Part shown: one piece after another, positions 36,068 through 46,428 of the stretch
Layout: each line of letters begins with the position of its first letter
Position numbering within the stretch: position 1 is the first letter of the stretch
Assembly: GCA_017858735.1 (NCBI GenBank)
Contig: JAFMBH010000002.1
Coordinates: 85,363 to 149,362, forward strand
Source of the DNA: Bacteroidota bacterium
GTDB taxonomy: Bacteria > Bacteroidota > Bacteroidia > Chitinophagales > Saprospiraceae
DNA: 64,000 nt
Reading direction: 5' to 3'
Notes under the pieces: model-generated
What the model was told of the DNA's origin: nothing
Databases searched by the model: none
Seen by the model: only the letters and a program-made list of their open reading frames with translations
Position numbers and translations under genes: made by a program

Positions 36068-39000
36068 ATGAGACATTGTTTAGTTTTATTGTTCTCCATT
36101 TCGTTTTTTTTTAATGCAAAGGCTCAAAACTGCGGTTTTCAAGGGCCTAGACCTATTTATTTTGACTCCATTTTTACTTATGATATCAATGTATTTGATT
36201 ATATAAACGATGATTTATCGGGTAGTCAAAAAATAGATAGCATAACTTTGCGCTTTATCTCACCTGAATTATCAAAACTTTCTATTTCGCTCATTTCTCC
36301 CAAAGGTGATACTGTTTTTTTAGTAGGGCCAATCAATGATTATGTTGAAAATGATATTTTAGGGGGCATTTACAGACTAACTTTTATTCCAACAAGTATG
36401 TCAACGGATACTTTTCGATGGCAAAATGATTATCCCGGCATTCCACCAAATGGGGTGTATTTTCCTTTTAAAAATGATTTGCAGGGTTTTACAGGAAAGG
36501 TAAATGGTACCTGGAAATTACTTGTTAATACGAAAGGTACTGAAAATGAAATCAGTGGTGATTTAAACAGCATTCGGGACGTTAAAATCCATTTTGCTAT
36601 TATCGATGGGGATAATTGCTGTAAAGCCAATGCGGGGGAGATTAAGGATACCATCATCAATGCTTGTGCCGGCAATACTGAACTTGTTACTTTGCCTGGT
36701 CCTGCCTATGCCAGTGCAACAGATATACCCGATACCACTTTATATGGTTACGGATACATGATTTATAGAAATGATACCGTTTTTGACGTGTCGGCCAACA
36801 GAGATCTTAGAAACCTTCCTCCGGGAAATTATAAAGCGAAGGGATTTTCTTTTATAAAAGATTCTATTTCCATTTTCCAATCTTTCATTGGTAAAAAAAC
36901 CTCTTCAGAGGTTCTGGCTATTTTACAAAATCCATTGACAAAAAAGGATACCTGTGGCGCTCTTTCTAACGGTGAGTACGTGTTTAATCTAAAGCCTGCC
37001 AACTGTGTTAAAAAGTTAACCTGGATCCTTCCAAAAGGAGATAGCATTCTTTTTGATGGAAAGTTTTTGAAACAAGAAGGTGTTTATAAGCAGGTTATCC
37101 CCAAAATAGGGGCCTGTGATAGCATAACAGAACTTAATATTAAATTTATAGACTTCATTTGTCCAAAAGAGACATTTCAGGTAGGTGATTCTACTTTTAG
37201 AAAAGAAGGTGCTTTTTTAGTTAAACTGTCGGCAATATCTGGTTGTGATAGTTTGGTGAATGTGAAACTTAAATACTATAGTAGAGATCTTAAAATTATT
37301 TTGCCTGAGGAATTAACCTGTGTCAGAAATTCGGTTTCTATAGATGTCCGTGGAACAAAGTCAGCTATTTACAAGACTACCTTTGAATGGAGGAAATTAG
37401 ATGCCTCCATTGGCACCCCGATGGTAGTGGGCACTAATCCATTATTAACTGTTTCTGAGGCTGGTTTTTATCAGTTGAATATTATGTATGATGAAGACAG
37501 GATTTGCACTGATACCTTGTTGCAGGTAATTGAAAACAAGGCTATTCCACAAATAACGAAAGGCACTATCTTACCATACACTTGTAAGGTAGATTCGGTC
37601 ATTATGGGCGGTACCTTAACGTCTGAAGGAGTTGAATTCAGCTATTTTTGGTCAACCTCAGATGGTAAGTTGGGGGTAAAGAAAAATGAAAAATTTGCCT
37701 ACGCCTTATCTCCAGGCAATTATAAATTTAAGGTCTCAAACATTATAAATGGATGTCGGGACAGCACAGATATTAACATTCAGGCAGACACCTTAAGACC
37801 ATTGGTTTTGGGCGGTGGAGATAAATTTTTGACTTGTGCGACAAATACTGTAACCATTGGAAGCGCTCTTTCGGATGGAGGAAGCGGATTTATTGCCAGA
37901 TGGACGATAGTTCAGTCAAATAACCTTTCTTTTTTCTCTCAGCCCACAAGAAAAACCCAAACATTAAGTTCTCCGGGTATTTTTAAGTATAATGTGGAAA
38001 ACACCAGAAATGGTTGTAAAGATAGCGTTACCGTAATGGTGGCAATCGATACACTGCTTCCAATCATCAGTTTACCTCTTTCTGATACCTTAAATTGTGT
38101 AACGGGTAATGCTACATTGAAACTTTCAGTGAGTAGTCTCAACAGAATAAAGTTCAGTTGGAAAGGAGAGCAGGGTGGGGTGATAGAAGCTGAATCGAAT
38201 TTGTTGCAACCTACCATTAAGAATGCTGGTTTTTATAGATTCACCTTGTTGGACACTATCACTAGTTGTAGCAGAGAAACAGGTATTACCATTACAGAAG
38301 ATTGTACACCAAAACTTTTTTCCAACAAAGCGGATTCAATAAATTGCGTAAGGGCTATTGTAAATTATAAGGCAGGTATTACAAATCCAAATGCAGTTAC
38401 CACCTATAATTGGAACTCATTTCCGGGAAATAATTGTTTGCTTAGCGGGCAGGGGACGACGGATATTAGCCTAAATTGCCCGGGGGTGTATCGTTTAATC
38501 GCTACCAATACGGTGTTTAATTCTTCAGATACCTTGCTGGTTGAAATTATTGAAGATAAGCTTAAACCTACCGTGGTTATAGCAAAACCTGATACCATTA
38601 CGTGTAATGAAAAGGTGATTAAAGTAGATGGTTCCGGTTCTTCCTCTGGCAGTATCTTTAAATACGTTTGGTTGAATGCCAATGGAGATACAGTGACCAC
38701 TTTTCCCACTTTTATTACCATAAAACCAGAGTTATATTCCTTAGAAATTACCAATAAACAAAATGGTTGTTTTGCCACGGGGCAGGTAAATATTTTTCAG
38801 GATGAAGCGTTGCCTGTCATCAGATTTTTTAAAACTACCTATCCATGTAATCAGGATTCATTTGCGTACGCACCGCAGGTAATCCCTGTAAATCCAAGGT
38901 TTATTTATAAATGGAGTGGAACGGGCATTTATAAAAATGCAGATAGTTTGCAGGTCTGGATAAACAAACCCGGGAAATACTTCCTGGAAATTACCGATCC

Positions 39001-42000
39001 CTCCCAAAATTGTATAGTTATTGACTCTGTTCAGGTTGACGATCAGCCCTGTCCTCCCTGTTTAAAATTGATTGGAGCGCCTGATACTTTAACTTGTTCC
39101 CGCAGAGAAACAACCCTGCAAGTTGACTTGTGCAGACCCTGCCTGAATTGTGATATTAGGTGGACAGGACCTGGTATTTTACCTGGTAGCGACTTTAGAA
39201 ATCAACGGGTGGACAAACCAGGAACCTATACGCTAAGAGGATTGGCTGCCAATGGATTAGAGACGACCTTTGAAGTGATGGTGATAGGAGATTTAGTACC
39301 CCCACCTATCAAAGATCCTGAAAGTTATACCTTGAATTGCTTGATTGATACGGTCAGTTTATCTGCCCCTGTTTTAAGACCTGATACAAATTTTCAATAC
39401 AGGTGGTTACCCCCAATTGGGGAAAATATAGCGGTTTTAAATGGCTACAATCTCCTGGCAACCTCAGCGGGTTTATATCAGGTATATATTACAAATAAAC
39501 GTAATGCGTGTATTAACTTCGCGGAAGTTTTAGTGCGTGTGGACAGGAATAAACCAAGAGCGAATGCTGGAGCCGATAAATTATTGACCTGTGCACAAAC
39601 CCAGTTTAATCTGGATGGTTCTGCTTCTGCGAACGAAAGAGACAGATTCACTTATTTTTGGGAAGGTAAAAATGGAGGTCGTGTTCTTGGCGGTAAGAGC
39701 ACACTCAATCCGTTTATAACCGAGTCTGGTTCGTATTATCTTACCGTCACGGATGGTGTTAATGGTTGTTCGTCGGCAGATAGTATGGTGGTTTTAAAAG
39801 ATAATAATTTACCCATTGTACCTTCTTTCAATGATTCAACGTTGCTTTGTAAAAAAAGAGAATTAACCTATTTAGGAAAATTACCCTCTTCCACAGGATT
39901 TTCAGGAAAGTGGTGTGAGTTGGACACCTTAGGAAATAGAACCAATTGTAGCAGCGATCTAAGAAAGGTATTTTCTGTAGGGGGACTTTATCGTTTTGAA
40001 GTACAAAACACCTTGACGGGGTGTGTAAACGGTATAAGTGTTCTTATAAAAGAAGATTTTAATAGTCCCGCCGTTGATTATCCTTCCAGAGATACCTTAA
40101 GGTGTAATAAGCCAATTATTCAACTTAAGCCTAATCTTTTTGGTGATACCTTGAATTATACGTTTAGCTGGATAGCCAATAGTGGCAGATCGATGATAGA
40201 AAGGACGAATATTTCACCTCGTTTATTCAGAGAAGATATTTACAGAGTGCAGATCACAGAAAAGAATAATGGCTGTACCAGAACAGATACTATTTTTATA
40301 AAAGCAGATTTAAATCAACCTTCGGTCAATGCGGGAAAGGATACACTGCTCACTTGTCTGCATCCTGCCATAAAACTTCAAGGGGTAGCGAAGCCCAATG
40401 CTACGTCGGGGGTCATTTCCTACAAGTGGTACTCTGAAAACAGTGTTATACAGTCAGGTGCATTAACAGCCAACGCCTCGGTAGATAAAACCGGACTTTT
40501 CTGGTTATTGGTAGAAGATTCGGGGAACTTTTGTCAGGCAGTAGATATTGTTCAGGTGGGAGATGGATTTAATAAACCAAAAATAAATTTGAATTTAGAA
40601 GAGGGGCTTACCCTAAGTTGCAAAAAGGACGTTATTCGCCTGGATGCAACGCCTTCTGTAAGTGCATATAATTTTCCCTTACGATTTTTATGGAAAGAAA
40701 AGGTTGGGGGAAAAATAAGTTCTGTGCCCGATATGGCTGCCGTAAATGTTACTCAAACAGGAACTTATGAAGTTAAAGTTACAGATATTGTAACAGGTTG
40801 TGCATCGGAGTTACCTCTTGAGGTCATTGGCGATTTTGTTAAACCAGGATTTAAACTCTTTGATACCGTCGCTCTTTCTTGTCGCGTTAAAGAGGTTTGG
40901 ATGGCTCCCACGGCAATTTTCCCAAGTTCTGCTTTGTTTAAATGGATTCCCCCTTTGGATTTAAAGCCCATAGTAAATGGAAATCAACTCTTAGCCAGGG
41001 AAGTAGGTTTGTATAAGTTGGAATTAACGCGTCCAGACAATGGTTGCTCATTTACCGATTCTGTTTTGGTATATTATGATAACAGACCTATAGGATTAAA
41101 AGTAGAGGTACCTCAAACATTGAATTGTTCCAGAACACAAACGTTGGTAACCGTTAAAGTCCCTTCCAATCAGGCGTATAGATATTTATGGTCAACGCCC
41201 AACGGTGAAATCTTTGGTTCTCCCAATGGTTCATCTACCCTGGCCAGAAAGGAGGGAAATTATAATGTAGTCGTTGAGGAGGTTTCTTCAGGTTGTACAG
41301 AGGAGGCGTCGGTTCGGGTTATTTATTATGCTCCTGTGATTGATTCAGTCCAATATGATATTATACCCCCAGGTTGTCTTGGCGGACCAAAAGGGGAGTT
41401 GAAAATCAATAAAATATACGGAGGAACCCCACCTTTTTCTAGTTTTTTAAGTAATTCCAGTTCATTACAGCGACTCGAGTTAACTACTGCCGGGCCACAA
41501 ATTCTCATTTTAATAGATTCCCTGGGGTGTAAAAAGGAGTTTCCCTTTTTAGTACCCGAGCCGGTAATTCCGACGGTGGCTCTTGGAAATGATACCGTGA
41601 TAGTAGCGGGGGACAGTTTGATTTTAGGCGCAAATATTCCGATCATTCCCGGTGCAAACTATCGTTGGAATCCCTCCTTAAATCATTTGAATGTAAAATC
41701 TCCTTTTATTCAGGTAGCGCCAGTTAATACCACTGTTTACAGGCTTGAAGTGATTTCTTCCAATGGCTGTAAAGCAACCGACGTAATTAATGTGAGAGTT
41801 ACTCAAGATATTGAAGTTTTTATTCCTAATGTTTTTTCACCAAATGGTGACGGTGTAAATGATTTTTTCACCATTTTTGCGTCTGAAATAATCACAGAAA
41901 TTGCTTCATTAAGAATATACAGTAGAACGGGAAATTTATTATATGATGGTAAATCTCTTGTTCCTGGCGATGAAATGATGGGATGGGACGGAAAACATAG

Positions 42001-42103
42001 AGATCAATATATGACCTCGGGTGTTTTTATTTATCAGGCTGTGGTTAAACGTCGGGATGGAAAATTATTCCCTTTGCAAGGTACTATTACTTTAGTGAAA
42101 TAA
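36068..42103 (+). CDS. giant T9SS-secreted adhesin with 16 Cys-paired repeats
   Basis: 2011 residues. Signal peptide (1-19, cut before QNCGFQG). Residues 20-210 look like a proprotein-convertase-P-like beta domain (LRFISPELSKLSISLISPKGDTVFL). Then come 16 tandem Ig-like repeats of about 80-100 residues, each with an opening Cys (LTCVR, YTCKV, LTCAT, LNCVT, INCVR, ITCNE, YPCNQ, LTCSR, LNCLI, LTCAQ, LLCKK, LRCNK, LTCLH, LSCKK, LSCRV, LNCSR) and a closing GC or similar, suggesting one disulphide per repeat. A SprB-like half repeat (GGTPPFSSFLSNSS) follows, and the type B sorting domain ends the protein (IPNVFSPNGDGVNDFF). Paralogue of the gene at the left edge. Confidence 0.93.
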   Translation: MRHCLVLLFSISFFFNAKAQNCGFQGPRPIYFDSIFTYDINVFDYINDDLSGSQKIDSITLRFISPELSKLSISLISPKGDTVFLVGPINDYVENDILGGIYRLTFIPTSMSTDTFRWQNDYPGIPPNGVYFPFKNDLQGFTGKVNGTWKLLVNTKGTENEISGDLNSIRDVKIHFAIIDGDNCCKANAGEIKDTIINACAGNTELVTLPGPAYASATDIPDTTLYGYGYMIYRNDTVFDVSANRDLRNLPPGNYKAKGFSFIKDSISIFQSFIGKKTSSEVLAILQNPLTKKDTCGALSNGEYVFNLKPANCVKKLTWILPKGDSILFDGKFLKQEGVYKQVIPKIGACDSITELNIKFIDFICPKETFQVGDSTFRKEGAFLVKLSAISGCDSLVNVKLKYYSRDLKIILPEELTCVRNSVSIDVRGTKSAIYKTTFEWRKLDASIGTPMVVGTNPLLTVSEAGFYQLNIMYDEDRICTDTLLQVIENKAIPQITKGTILPYTCKVDSVIMGGTLTSEGVEFSYFWSTSDGKLGVKKNEKFAYALSPGNYKFKVSNIINGCRDSTDINIQADTLRPLVLGGGDKFLTCATNTVTIGSALSDGGSGFIARWTIVQSNNLSFFSQPTRKTQTLSSPGIFKYNVENTRNGCKDSVTVMVAIDTLLPIISLPLSDTLNCVTGNATLKLSVSSLNRIKFSWKGEQGGVIEAESNLLQPTIKNAGFYRFTLLDTITSCSRETGITITEDCTPKLFSNKADSINCVRAIVNYKAGITNPNAVTTYNWNSFPGNNCLLSGQGTTDISLNCPGVYRLIATNTVFNSSDTLLVEIIEDKLKPTVVIAKPDTITCNEKVIKVDGSGSSSGSIFKYVWLNANGDTVTTFPTFITIKPELYSLEITNKQNGCFATGQVNIFQDEALPVIRFFKTTYPCNQDSFAYAPQVIPVNPRFIYKWSGTGIYKNADSLQVWINKPGKYFLEITDPSQNCIVIDSVQVDDQPCPPCLKLIGAPDTLTCSRRETTLQVDLCRPCLNCDIRWTGPGILPGSDFRNQRVDKPGTYTLRGLAANGLETTFEVMVIGDLVPPPIKDPESYTLNCLIDTVSLSAPVLRPDTNFQYRWLPPIGENIAVLNGYNLLATSAGLYQVYITNKRNACINFAEVLVRVDRNKPRANAGADKLLTCAQTQFNLDGSASANERDRFTYFWEGKNGGRVLGGKSTLNPFITESGSYYLTVTDGVNGCSSADSMVVLKDNNLPIVPSFNDSTLLCKKRELTYLGKLPSSTGFSGKWCELDTLGNRTNCSSDLRKVFSVGGLYRFEVQNTLTGCVNGISVLIKEDFNSPAVDYPSRDTLRCNKPIIQLKPNLFGDTLNYTFSWIANSGRSMIERTNISPRLFREDIYRVQITEKNNGCTRTDTIFIKADLNQPSVNAGKDTLLTCLHPAIKLQGVAKPNATSGVISYKWYSENSVIQSGALTANASVDKTGLFWLLVEDSGNFCQAVDIVQVGDGFNKPKINLNLEEGLTLSCKKDVIRLDATPSVSAYNFPLRFLWKEKVGGKISSVPDMAAVNVTQTGTYEVKVTDIVTGCASELPLEVIGDFVKPGFKLFDTVALSCRVKEVWMAPTAIFPSSALFKWIPPLDLKPIVNGNQLLAREVGLYKLELTRPDNGCSFTDSVLVYYDNRPIGLKVEVPQTLNCSRTQTLVTVKVPSNQAYRYLWSTPNGEIFGSPNGSSTLARKEGNYNVVVEEVSSGCTEEASVRVIYYAPVIDSVQYDIIPPGCLGGPKGELKINKIYGGTPPFSSFLSNSSSLQRLELTTAGPQILILIDSLGCKKEFPFLVPEPVIPTVALGNDTVIVAGDSLILGANIPIIPGANYRWNPSLNHLNVKSPFIQVAPVNTTVYRLEVISSNGCKATDVINVRVTQDIEVFIPNVFSPNGDGVNDFFTIFASEIITEIASLRIYSRTGNLLYDGKSLVPGDEMMGWDGKHRDQYMTSGVFIYQAVVKRRDGKLFPLQGTITLVK

Positions 42104-42118
42104 TAACAAGCTGGTAAA

Positions 42119-43054
42119 ATGAGCGTAAAAAAAGAAAAAAGTATGATGATCTTACCCAATATGACTCGTTTTTATAGGGGTAAAGTCAGAGATGTTTATA
42201 CCTTTAAAGATAGGATGCTCTTAGTAGCTTCAGATAGAATTTCTGCCTTTGACTATATTTTACCCAAACCTATACCTTACAAGGGCCAGGTTTTAAATCA
42301 AATGGCTGCTTATTTTCTAAATAATGCTAAAGATATTGTGCCTAATTGGCTCTTGGAGGTTCCCGCTCCAAATGCTGCTTATGGTCTTGCCTGTGAACCT
42401 GTGAAAGTGGAAATGGTTATCAGGGGATATTTGGCCGGACATTCCTGGAGAGTGTATGCCAGTGGATTAAGAAATCTTTGTGGTGTTAACCTACCAGACG
42501 GATTATGTGAAGGGGATAAATTACCCTTTCCCATTATAACGCCTACCACTAAGGCAGATGAGGGACATGACGCTGATATTTCCAGAGAGGAAATTTTAGC
42601 CAGTTCATTGGTTCCCGAAAAAGTTTACGAGCAAATGGAGGTTTATACCCGTTCTTTATTTGAAAGAGGAACTATATTAGCTGCAAAACAAGGATTAATA
42701 TTAGTAGATACTAAATATGAATTTGGCCTTTATGAAGGTAAAATTTATTTAATTGATGAAATTCATACACCAGATAGTTCCCGTTATTTTTTAGCAGAGG
42801 GGTATGAGGAAAGGCAAGCCCAGGGTATCAGGCAAACCCAGTTGTCTAAAGAGTTTGTTAGAGAATGGCTTATGTTAAATGGTTTCCAGGGTAAGGAGGG
42901 GCAAACTATCCCCGAGATGCCTGAATCTTTTGTAAATGAGGTGTCTGAAAGGTATATTGAATTATTTGAAAAGATAACCGGATTGACCTTTATCAAAGCG
43001 CCCGTTGAAAATTTAGAACAGACGCTTACCGATTTTTTACATCGACAGTCTTAA
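42119..43054 (+). CDS. purC: SAICAR synthase (phosphoribosylaminoimidazolesuccinocarboxamide synthase)
   Basis: 311 residues, the longer form common in Bacteroidota and fungi. N-terminal [25 protein letters not shown], and [16 protein letters not shown]; later LVDTKYEFG and [13 protein letters not shown]. It joins aspartate to CAIR with ATP in purine synthesis. The Met nine codons in ([10 protein letters not shown]) is also a possible start. It begins 15 bp after the adhesin stop. Confidence 0.95.
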   Translation: MSVKKEKSMMILPNMTRFYRGKVRDVYTFKDRMLLVASDRISAFDYILPKPIPYKGQVLNQMAAYFLNNAKDIVPNWLLEVPAPNAAYGLACEPVKVEMVIRGYLAGHSWRVYASGLRNLCGVNLPDGLCEGDKLPFPIITPTTKADEGHDADISREEILASSLVPEKVYEQMEVYTRSLFERGTILAAKQGLILVDTKYEFGLYEGKIYLIDEIHTPDSSRYFLAEGYEERQAQGIRQTQLSKEFVREWLMLNGFQGKEGQTIPEMPESFVNEVSERYIELFEKITGLTFIKAPVENLEQTLTDFLHRQS

Positions 43055-43226
43055 GGTTAATCTTGGGATGAAGTTTCAAAGCCTGTTTATTAAATTTAAC
43101 AGGAAGTTCTCCTAATGAACGGGATGATATATTTAATGTATTAATCAGTAACACTTTTTTTTGTTTCTCTGATTAAATTGTTGATTTATTTTCCAGGCGA
43201 TGCAATCTTTTCTATTCTTGTATAAA

Positions 43227-43272
43227 CGTAATTGACCCGGGTATAATAAATTATTTACCCGGATCAATTACG
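43227..43272. repeat. 17-bp inverted repeat, possible bidirectional terminator
   Basis: CGTAATTGACCCGGGTA (43227-43243) and TACCCGGATCAATTACG (43256-43272) pair at 16 of 17 positions around a 12-nt AT-rich loop. It lies between convergent purC and the lipoprotein gene. There is no T-tract, so termination is uncertain. Confidence 0.7.
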
Positions 43273-43310
43273 ATGTACCTTATTTCGCACAAATCTTATC
43301 TGGTCAGGTA

Positions 43311-43775
43311 CTAATTATGGTAAGCAGCGTTATGAGCTAACATGCCACCACAGCTTGAACATGCAGTAGCTGTTCCAGCTCCTCCGGCGCAACCTTTTGC
43401 ACAGGTATAATGCCATACTCCCGCTGCGTTTTGTGCAGGTTCTGCAGTTGGTGTCGCAGGATTAGGTGTAGGCGTAGGCGGCGGTGTAACCTGATTTTGA
43501 GCATCATTGGCATGAAATGCCTGGTTATGTAAATAGGCTGTTCCACAAACAGGACAATTTCCTTGTGCTTCGCCACCACTTCCCTGACAATTATTTGGAC
43601 AAATGTAGTGCTGAACACCAGCCAAAGCGCCACTTACAGGCATTTGATTAGTATTCGTCTGCGGGGAAGGCTGTGGCAATGTTCGTGCTGCTTTTTCGCG
43701 TATAGCACTATCGTTATCACAAGAAAGGAATAAAGAAAACAGGGCTACTGTTAAAAAAATACTAAGAATTTTCAT
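43311..43775 (-). CDS. Cys-rich lipoprotein with two zinc-ribbon-like repeats
   Basis: 154 residues. Signal sequence with a lipobox (LFLSC, Cys19). After a Pro/Asn/Gln linker it has two copies of a Cys-rich unit, HYICPNNCQGSG...CPVCGTAYLHNQAFH (about 56-88) and HYTCAKGCAGGA...CSSCGGMLAHNAAYH (about 121-153), separated by a Pro/Thr-rich spacer. Each unit has a CxxxC, a CxxC and a closing His, a metal-binding layout. The protein is probably tethered in the periplasm or outer membrane; binding of Zn or another metal is inferred. Confidence 0.8.
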   Translation of the reverse strand: MKILSIFLTVALFSLFLSCDNDSAIREKAARTLPQPSPQTNTNQMPVSGALAGVQHYICPNNCQGSGGEAQGNCPVCGTAYLHNQAFHANDAQNQVTPPPTPTPNPATPTAEPAQNAAGVWHYTCAKGCAGGAGTATACSSCGGMLAHNAAYHN

Positions 43776-43875
43776 AGTTGGTCGTTGAAATAGTTAAATT
43801 AACGCTAAACATTAAAGGTAATATTTTAATTTGGAAGATAAATGTCTAAAGATTAAACTTTCAACTTTATTTTAT

Positions 43876-45156
43876 TTAAGGCAAACTGTTAAAATCTATA
43901 TCGGGTTTTTGGGTAGAAGGAGGCAGACTAAAACTACTGTTTAAAGGGGTTGTGGAGTTGAAAAAACCCCCATTACGGAGAAAGAATGAGGCACCTTTAA
44001 TACCTCCGTCTGCATCTAATCGATATTGCCTTCTGGCAATATCATCGCCGGTGAATTTAGCCTTATGCAAGGAATACCAATTTCCATTATCATCCACAAC
44101 CCATTGATTCTGATATTGAACTTCTCTGTTTAAATAACCCAGTTCGTCATTAAAATTTTCAAGAAAAGAATGCGCCCTGGTGTACCAGGTACTGGTCTGT
44201 GGTCGCAAAAAACTGGCGATTAATATCCACTTCGCATTTTCAGGATCTTTAAAATAAGCTGTGTAAGTGGTATTCCCTTGATTATCAGGTTCCACTGAAG
44301 TTAAAAATTGGTAAGTAACGCCTGATTTCCATGGATAAACAAGGTAGCTTTGACCACCAGAACCTTCGTTTCCAAATTCCCCTGTATAGACATTTTCTCC
44401 TTTTTTCAATAATTTGATTTTCTGATTTTCTGGAATTTCCTTCGGATTATCTGTTGGGAAAGGGCTCCAAACTGAAAATAATATTCTTCGTTCTTTCAAA
44501 CTATTCACCTGAATGCCAAAATATCCTTCCCTAAATCCATTGGACATAAAGTACGAACCTATGGGGTCTTTATCTTTTGGTATCGTCATTTCATTATAAA
44601 ACCATTTCACCTTTACATTTTCTGGCATTTCATAAGACAAATGGACGGAAGGTCCCCTTCTTCCCCAATAAAATCGTTGATCAATATTATCTCTGACAAA
44701 TTTAAAATCATCCTTTCCCTGAAAATAAATTTTCAAATTTTTTACTTTAGGAAAGGGTGCCTTTCCTTTTGCATTGGCTTTTAAGTGGATGATATTATAC
44801 CCTTTTTTAAAAGTAAATTTACCTGCCTTAGATACTTGATTAGAAGATTTTTTTAAGACGATAGACTTAAATTTTCCTTCATTTAAGCTTATGTCCAATA
44901 CATTTTTAGTTTGAACAGATGAATATTCAATGGAAACAGATACTTTCCTGGCGGTTTCCGAATAAAAGTAGGTACTCCAAACACTTTCTGCATCATTCCA
45001 GCGTTGAATACCATTTTTATCCAGTTGGTCGGTATTTGCGCCATTGGTTTGAAAGGTATTTCCCCCCATCGGCACTTCAATAAAAATTTTTGACAGTGAG
45101 GGGGGCTGAAAGAATGCGAAATAAATGATTAAAAAAGGTAGAAAGATAATTTTCAT
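43876..45156 (-). CDS. secreted DUF5077/DUF3472 domain protein
   Basis: 426 residues with a signal peptide (1-22). N-terminal beta-sandwich (about 25-140) of the DUF5077 type, then DUF3472 (about 160-400), recognised from GRRGPSVHLSYEMP, SVWSPFPTDNPKEIPE and GQSYLVYPWKSG. Proteins of this kind are often linked to carbohydrate use, but no enzymatic function is established. Stands alone with about 20 bp to the next upstream gene. Confidence 0.75.
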   Translation of the reverse strand: MKIIFLPFLIIYFAFFQPPSLSKIFIEVPMGGNTFQTNGANTDQLDKNGIQRWNDAESVWSTYFYSETARKVSVSIEYSSVQTKNVLDISLNEGKFKSIVLKKSSNQVSKAGKFTFKKGYNIIHLKANAKGKAPFPKVKNLKIYFQGKDDFKFVRDNIDQRFYWGRRGPSVHLSYEMPENVKVKWFYNEMTIPKDKDPIGSYFMSNGFREGYFGIQVNSLKERRILFSVWSPFPTDNPKEIPENQKIKLLKKGENVYTGEFGNEGSGGQSYLVYPWKSGVTYQFLTSVEPDNQGNTTYTAYFKDPENAKWILIASFLRPQTSTWYTRAHSFLENFNDELGYLNREVQYQNQWVVDDNGNWYSLHKAKFTGDDIARRQYRLDADGGIKGASFFLRNGGFFNSTTPLNSSFSLPPSTQKPDIDFNSLP

Positions 45157-45175
45157 GAGGTAATCTTTGGGGTGA

Positions 45176-45541
45176 CTATTTTTTCTTTTTAGCTAATTGT
45201 TCGGCCAGACGAAAATGGACTATTTTAGTTACCAATGAAAGGGGAAGGTTTTGATTTGCAGGAAATTGAATAGCCCCTTTTGATGTTTTATAAGATGCCA
45301 GTTCAGAGGAAAAGTGAAGAATTGCAGCGGGTCCGGGATAAAAGCCAATGTGATTTTTGAAGGCAGCAAAATGTACCAGATTACCATGTAGAACAAAGGT
45401 AGGCATAGCATATTTTATGTCTTCGGTAGCCTCGGGTGCTGCCGTCGAAATTGTTTCCCACATTTGAATAAGCAAGGCCTGATATTTTGGCTCAAATTCA
45501 CTGATGTAATCACTAATATTTTTTGCAGTTGATTCTCTCAA
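45176..45541 (-). CDS. DUF1801 / YdhG-like protein
   Basis: 121 residues. SDYISEFEPKYQALLIQMWETI, a helical opening followed by PEATEDIKYAMPTF and FKNHIGFYPGP, the standard blocks of the YdhG/YjdI-like (DUF1801) family, some members of which are frataxin-like iron chaperones. The start is a TTG whose bases overlap the aldolase stop (TTGA), the only start that keeps the full family N terminus. C-terminal Lys tail. Confidence 0.8.
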   Translation of the reverse strand: MRESTAKNISDYISEFEPKYQALLIQMWETISTAAPEATEDIKYAMPTFVLHGNLVHFAAFKNHIGFYPGPAAILHFSSELASYKTSKGAIQFPANQNLPLSLVTKIVHFRLAEQLAKKKK

Positions 45542-46428
45542 AGGAAGTTAGATTTAATGAGCAGATCTTTAATCGTTTCTTTTTGTGCATCAGCCAGTGG
45601 AAGAAGCGGGCTACGGACAAAGCCACCTTTGTACCCTAATAAATCGGCCGCATATTTTAATCCAGCCACGCCAAAAGTTGCGGTAATGGCATGATTTATT
45701 GGGAATATAGCTCTATAAAGCTTTTCTGCCTCATGCATTTTACCTTCATTTACTAAAGATTGGACTTTCACACATTCTGCGGGAAGTATATTAGCCAGCG
45801 CCATAACGCCACCATTTATTCCAAGGGTTAGAGCAGGGTACCACAAAGCAGCAGTTCCTACCAACAAACTAAAATCAGATGAAATAATAGATTGATATTG
45901 AATTAATTGACTAATATTTCCAGCACTATCTTTCATTCCAATGATATTTGGATGATCCTTAAGGGAAGCTAAAAGGCCACCACTTACATTAACATGAGCA
46001 AATTTAGGTACATTATAAATAAGGATGGGAATGTCAACCTCGTCGGCTATTTTAAGGAAATGCTTCGTTAGTGCGGCATCGGACATATTACCTAAATAAT
46101 AAAATGGAGTGAGAATAAGGGCTACCTGAGCGCCCCTTTCAGCAGCTTTCTGCGTCAATGAAATAGTTTCTTGCGTAGATTCCATTCCCGTTCCAGCCAT
46201 TAATAATCTATCTTTTGGCATAGATTCAGCTGTTTTTTCTACAAGTAAAAGCTTTTCATTTTCAGTTAAATAAACCGACTCACTATTGGACCCCAATACC
46301 AGATAGCCTGAAAGAGGAGTCTGGTTCCATTTTTCCATGTTGAACAAATGACTCTCAATATCAAACGTGCCATCCTCTTTGAATGGGGTGAGCATAGGTG
46401 GAAAAACACCGCTTATAGATAATTTCAT
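45538..46428 (-). CDS. DHDPS-family aldolase, HOGA1-like (4-hydroxy-2-oxoglutarate aldolase type)
   Basis: 296 residues from the ATG at 46428, which gives the family start KLSISGVFPP; the ORF-track start at 46449 adds seven weak residues. The TIM barrel shows the class I aldolase Tyr (ILIYNVP) and Schiff-base Lys (IIGMKDSAG). GSNSESVYLTENEK, MPKDRLLMAGTGMESTQET, and the ending LGYKGGFVRSPLLPL match animal mitochondrial HOGA1 better than DapA. Expected reaction: cleavage of 4-hydroxy-2-oxoglutarate to pyruvate and glyoxylate, in hydroxyproline breakdown. Divergent from the gene at 46535. Confidence 0.82.
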   Translation of the reverse strand: MKLSISGVFPPMLTPFKEDGTFDIESHLFNMEKWNQTPLSGYLVLGSNSESVYLTENEKLLLVEKTAESMPKDRLLMAGTGMESTQETISLTQKAAERGAQVALILTPFYYLGNMSDAALTKHFLKIADEVDIPILIYNVPKFAHVNVSGGLLASLKDHPNIIGMKDSAGNISQLIQYQSIISSDFSLLVGTAALWYPALTLGINGGVMALANILPAECVKVQSLVNEGKMHEAEKLYRAIFPINHAITATFGVAGLKYAADLLGYKGGFVRSPLLPLADAQKETIKDLLIKSNFL

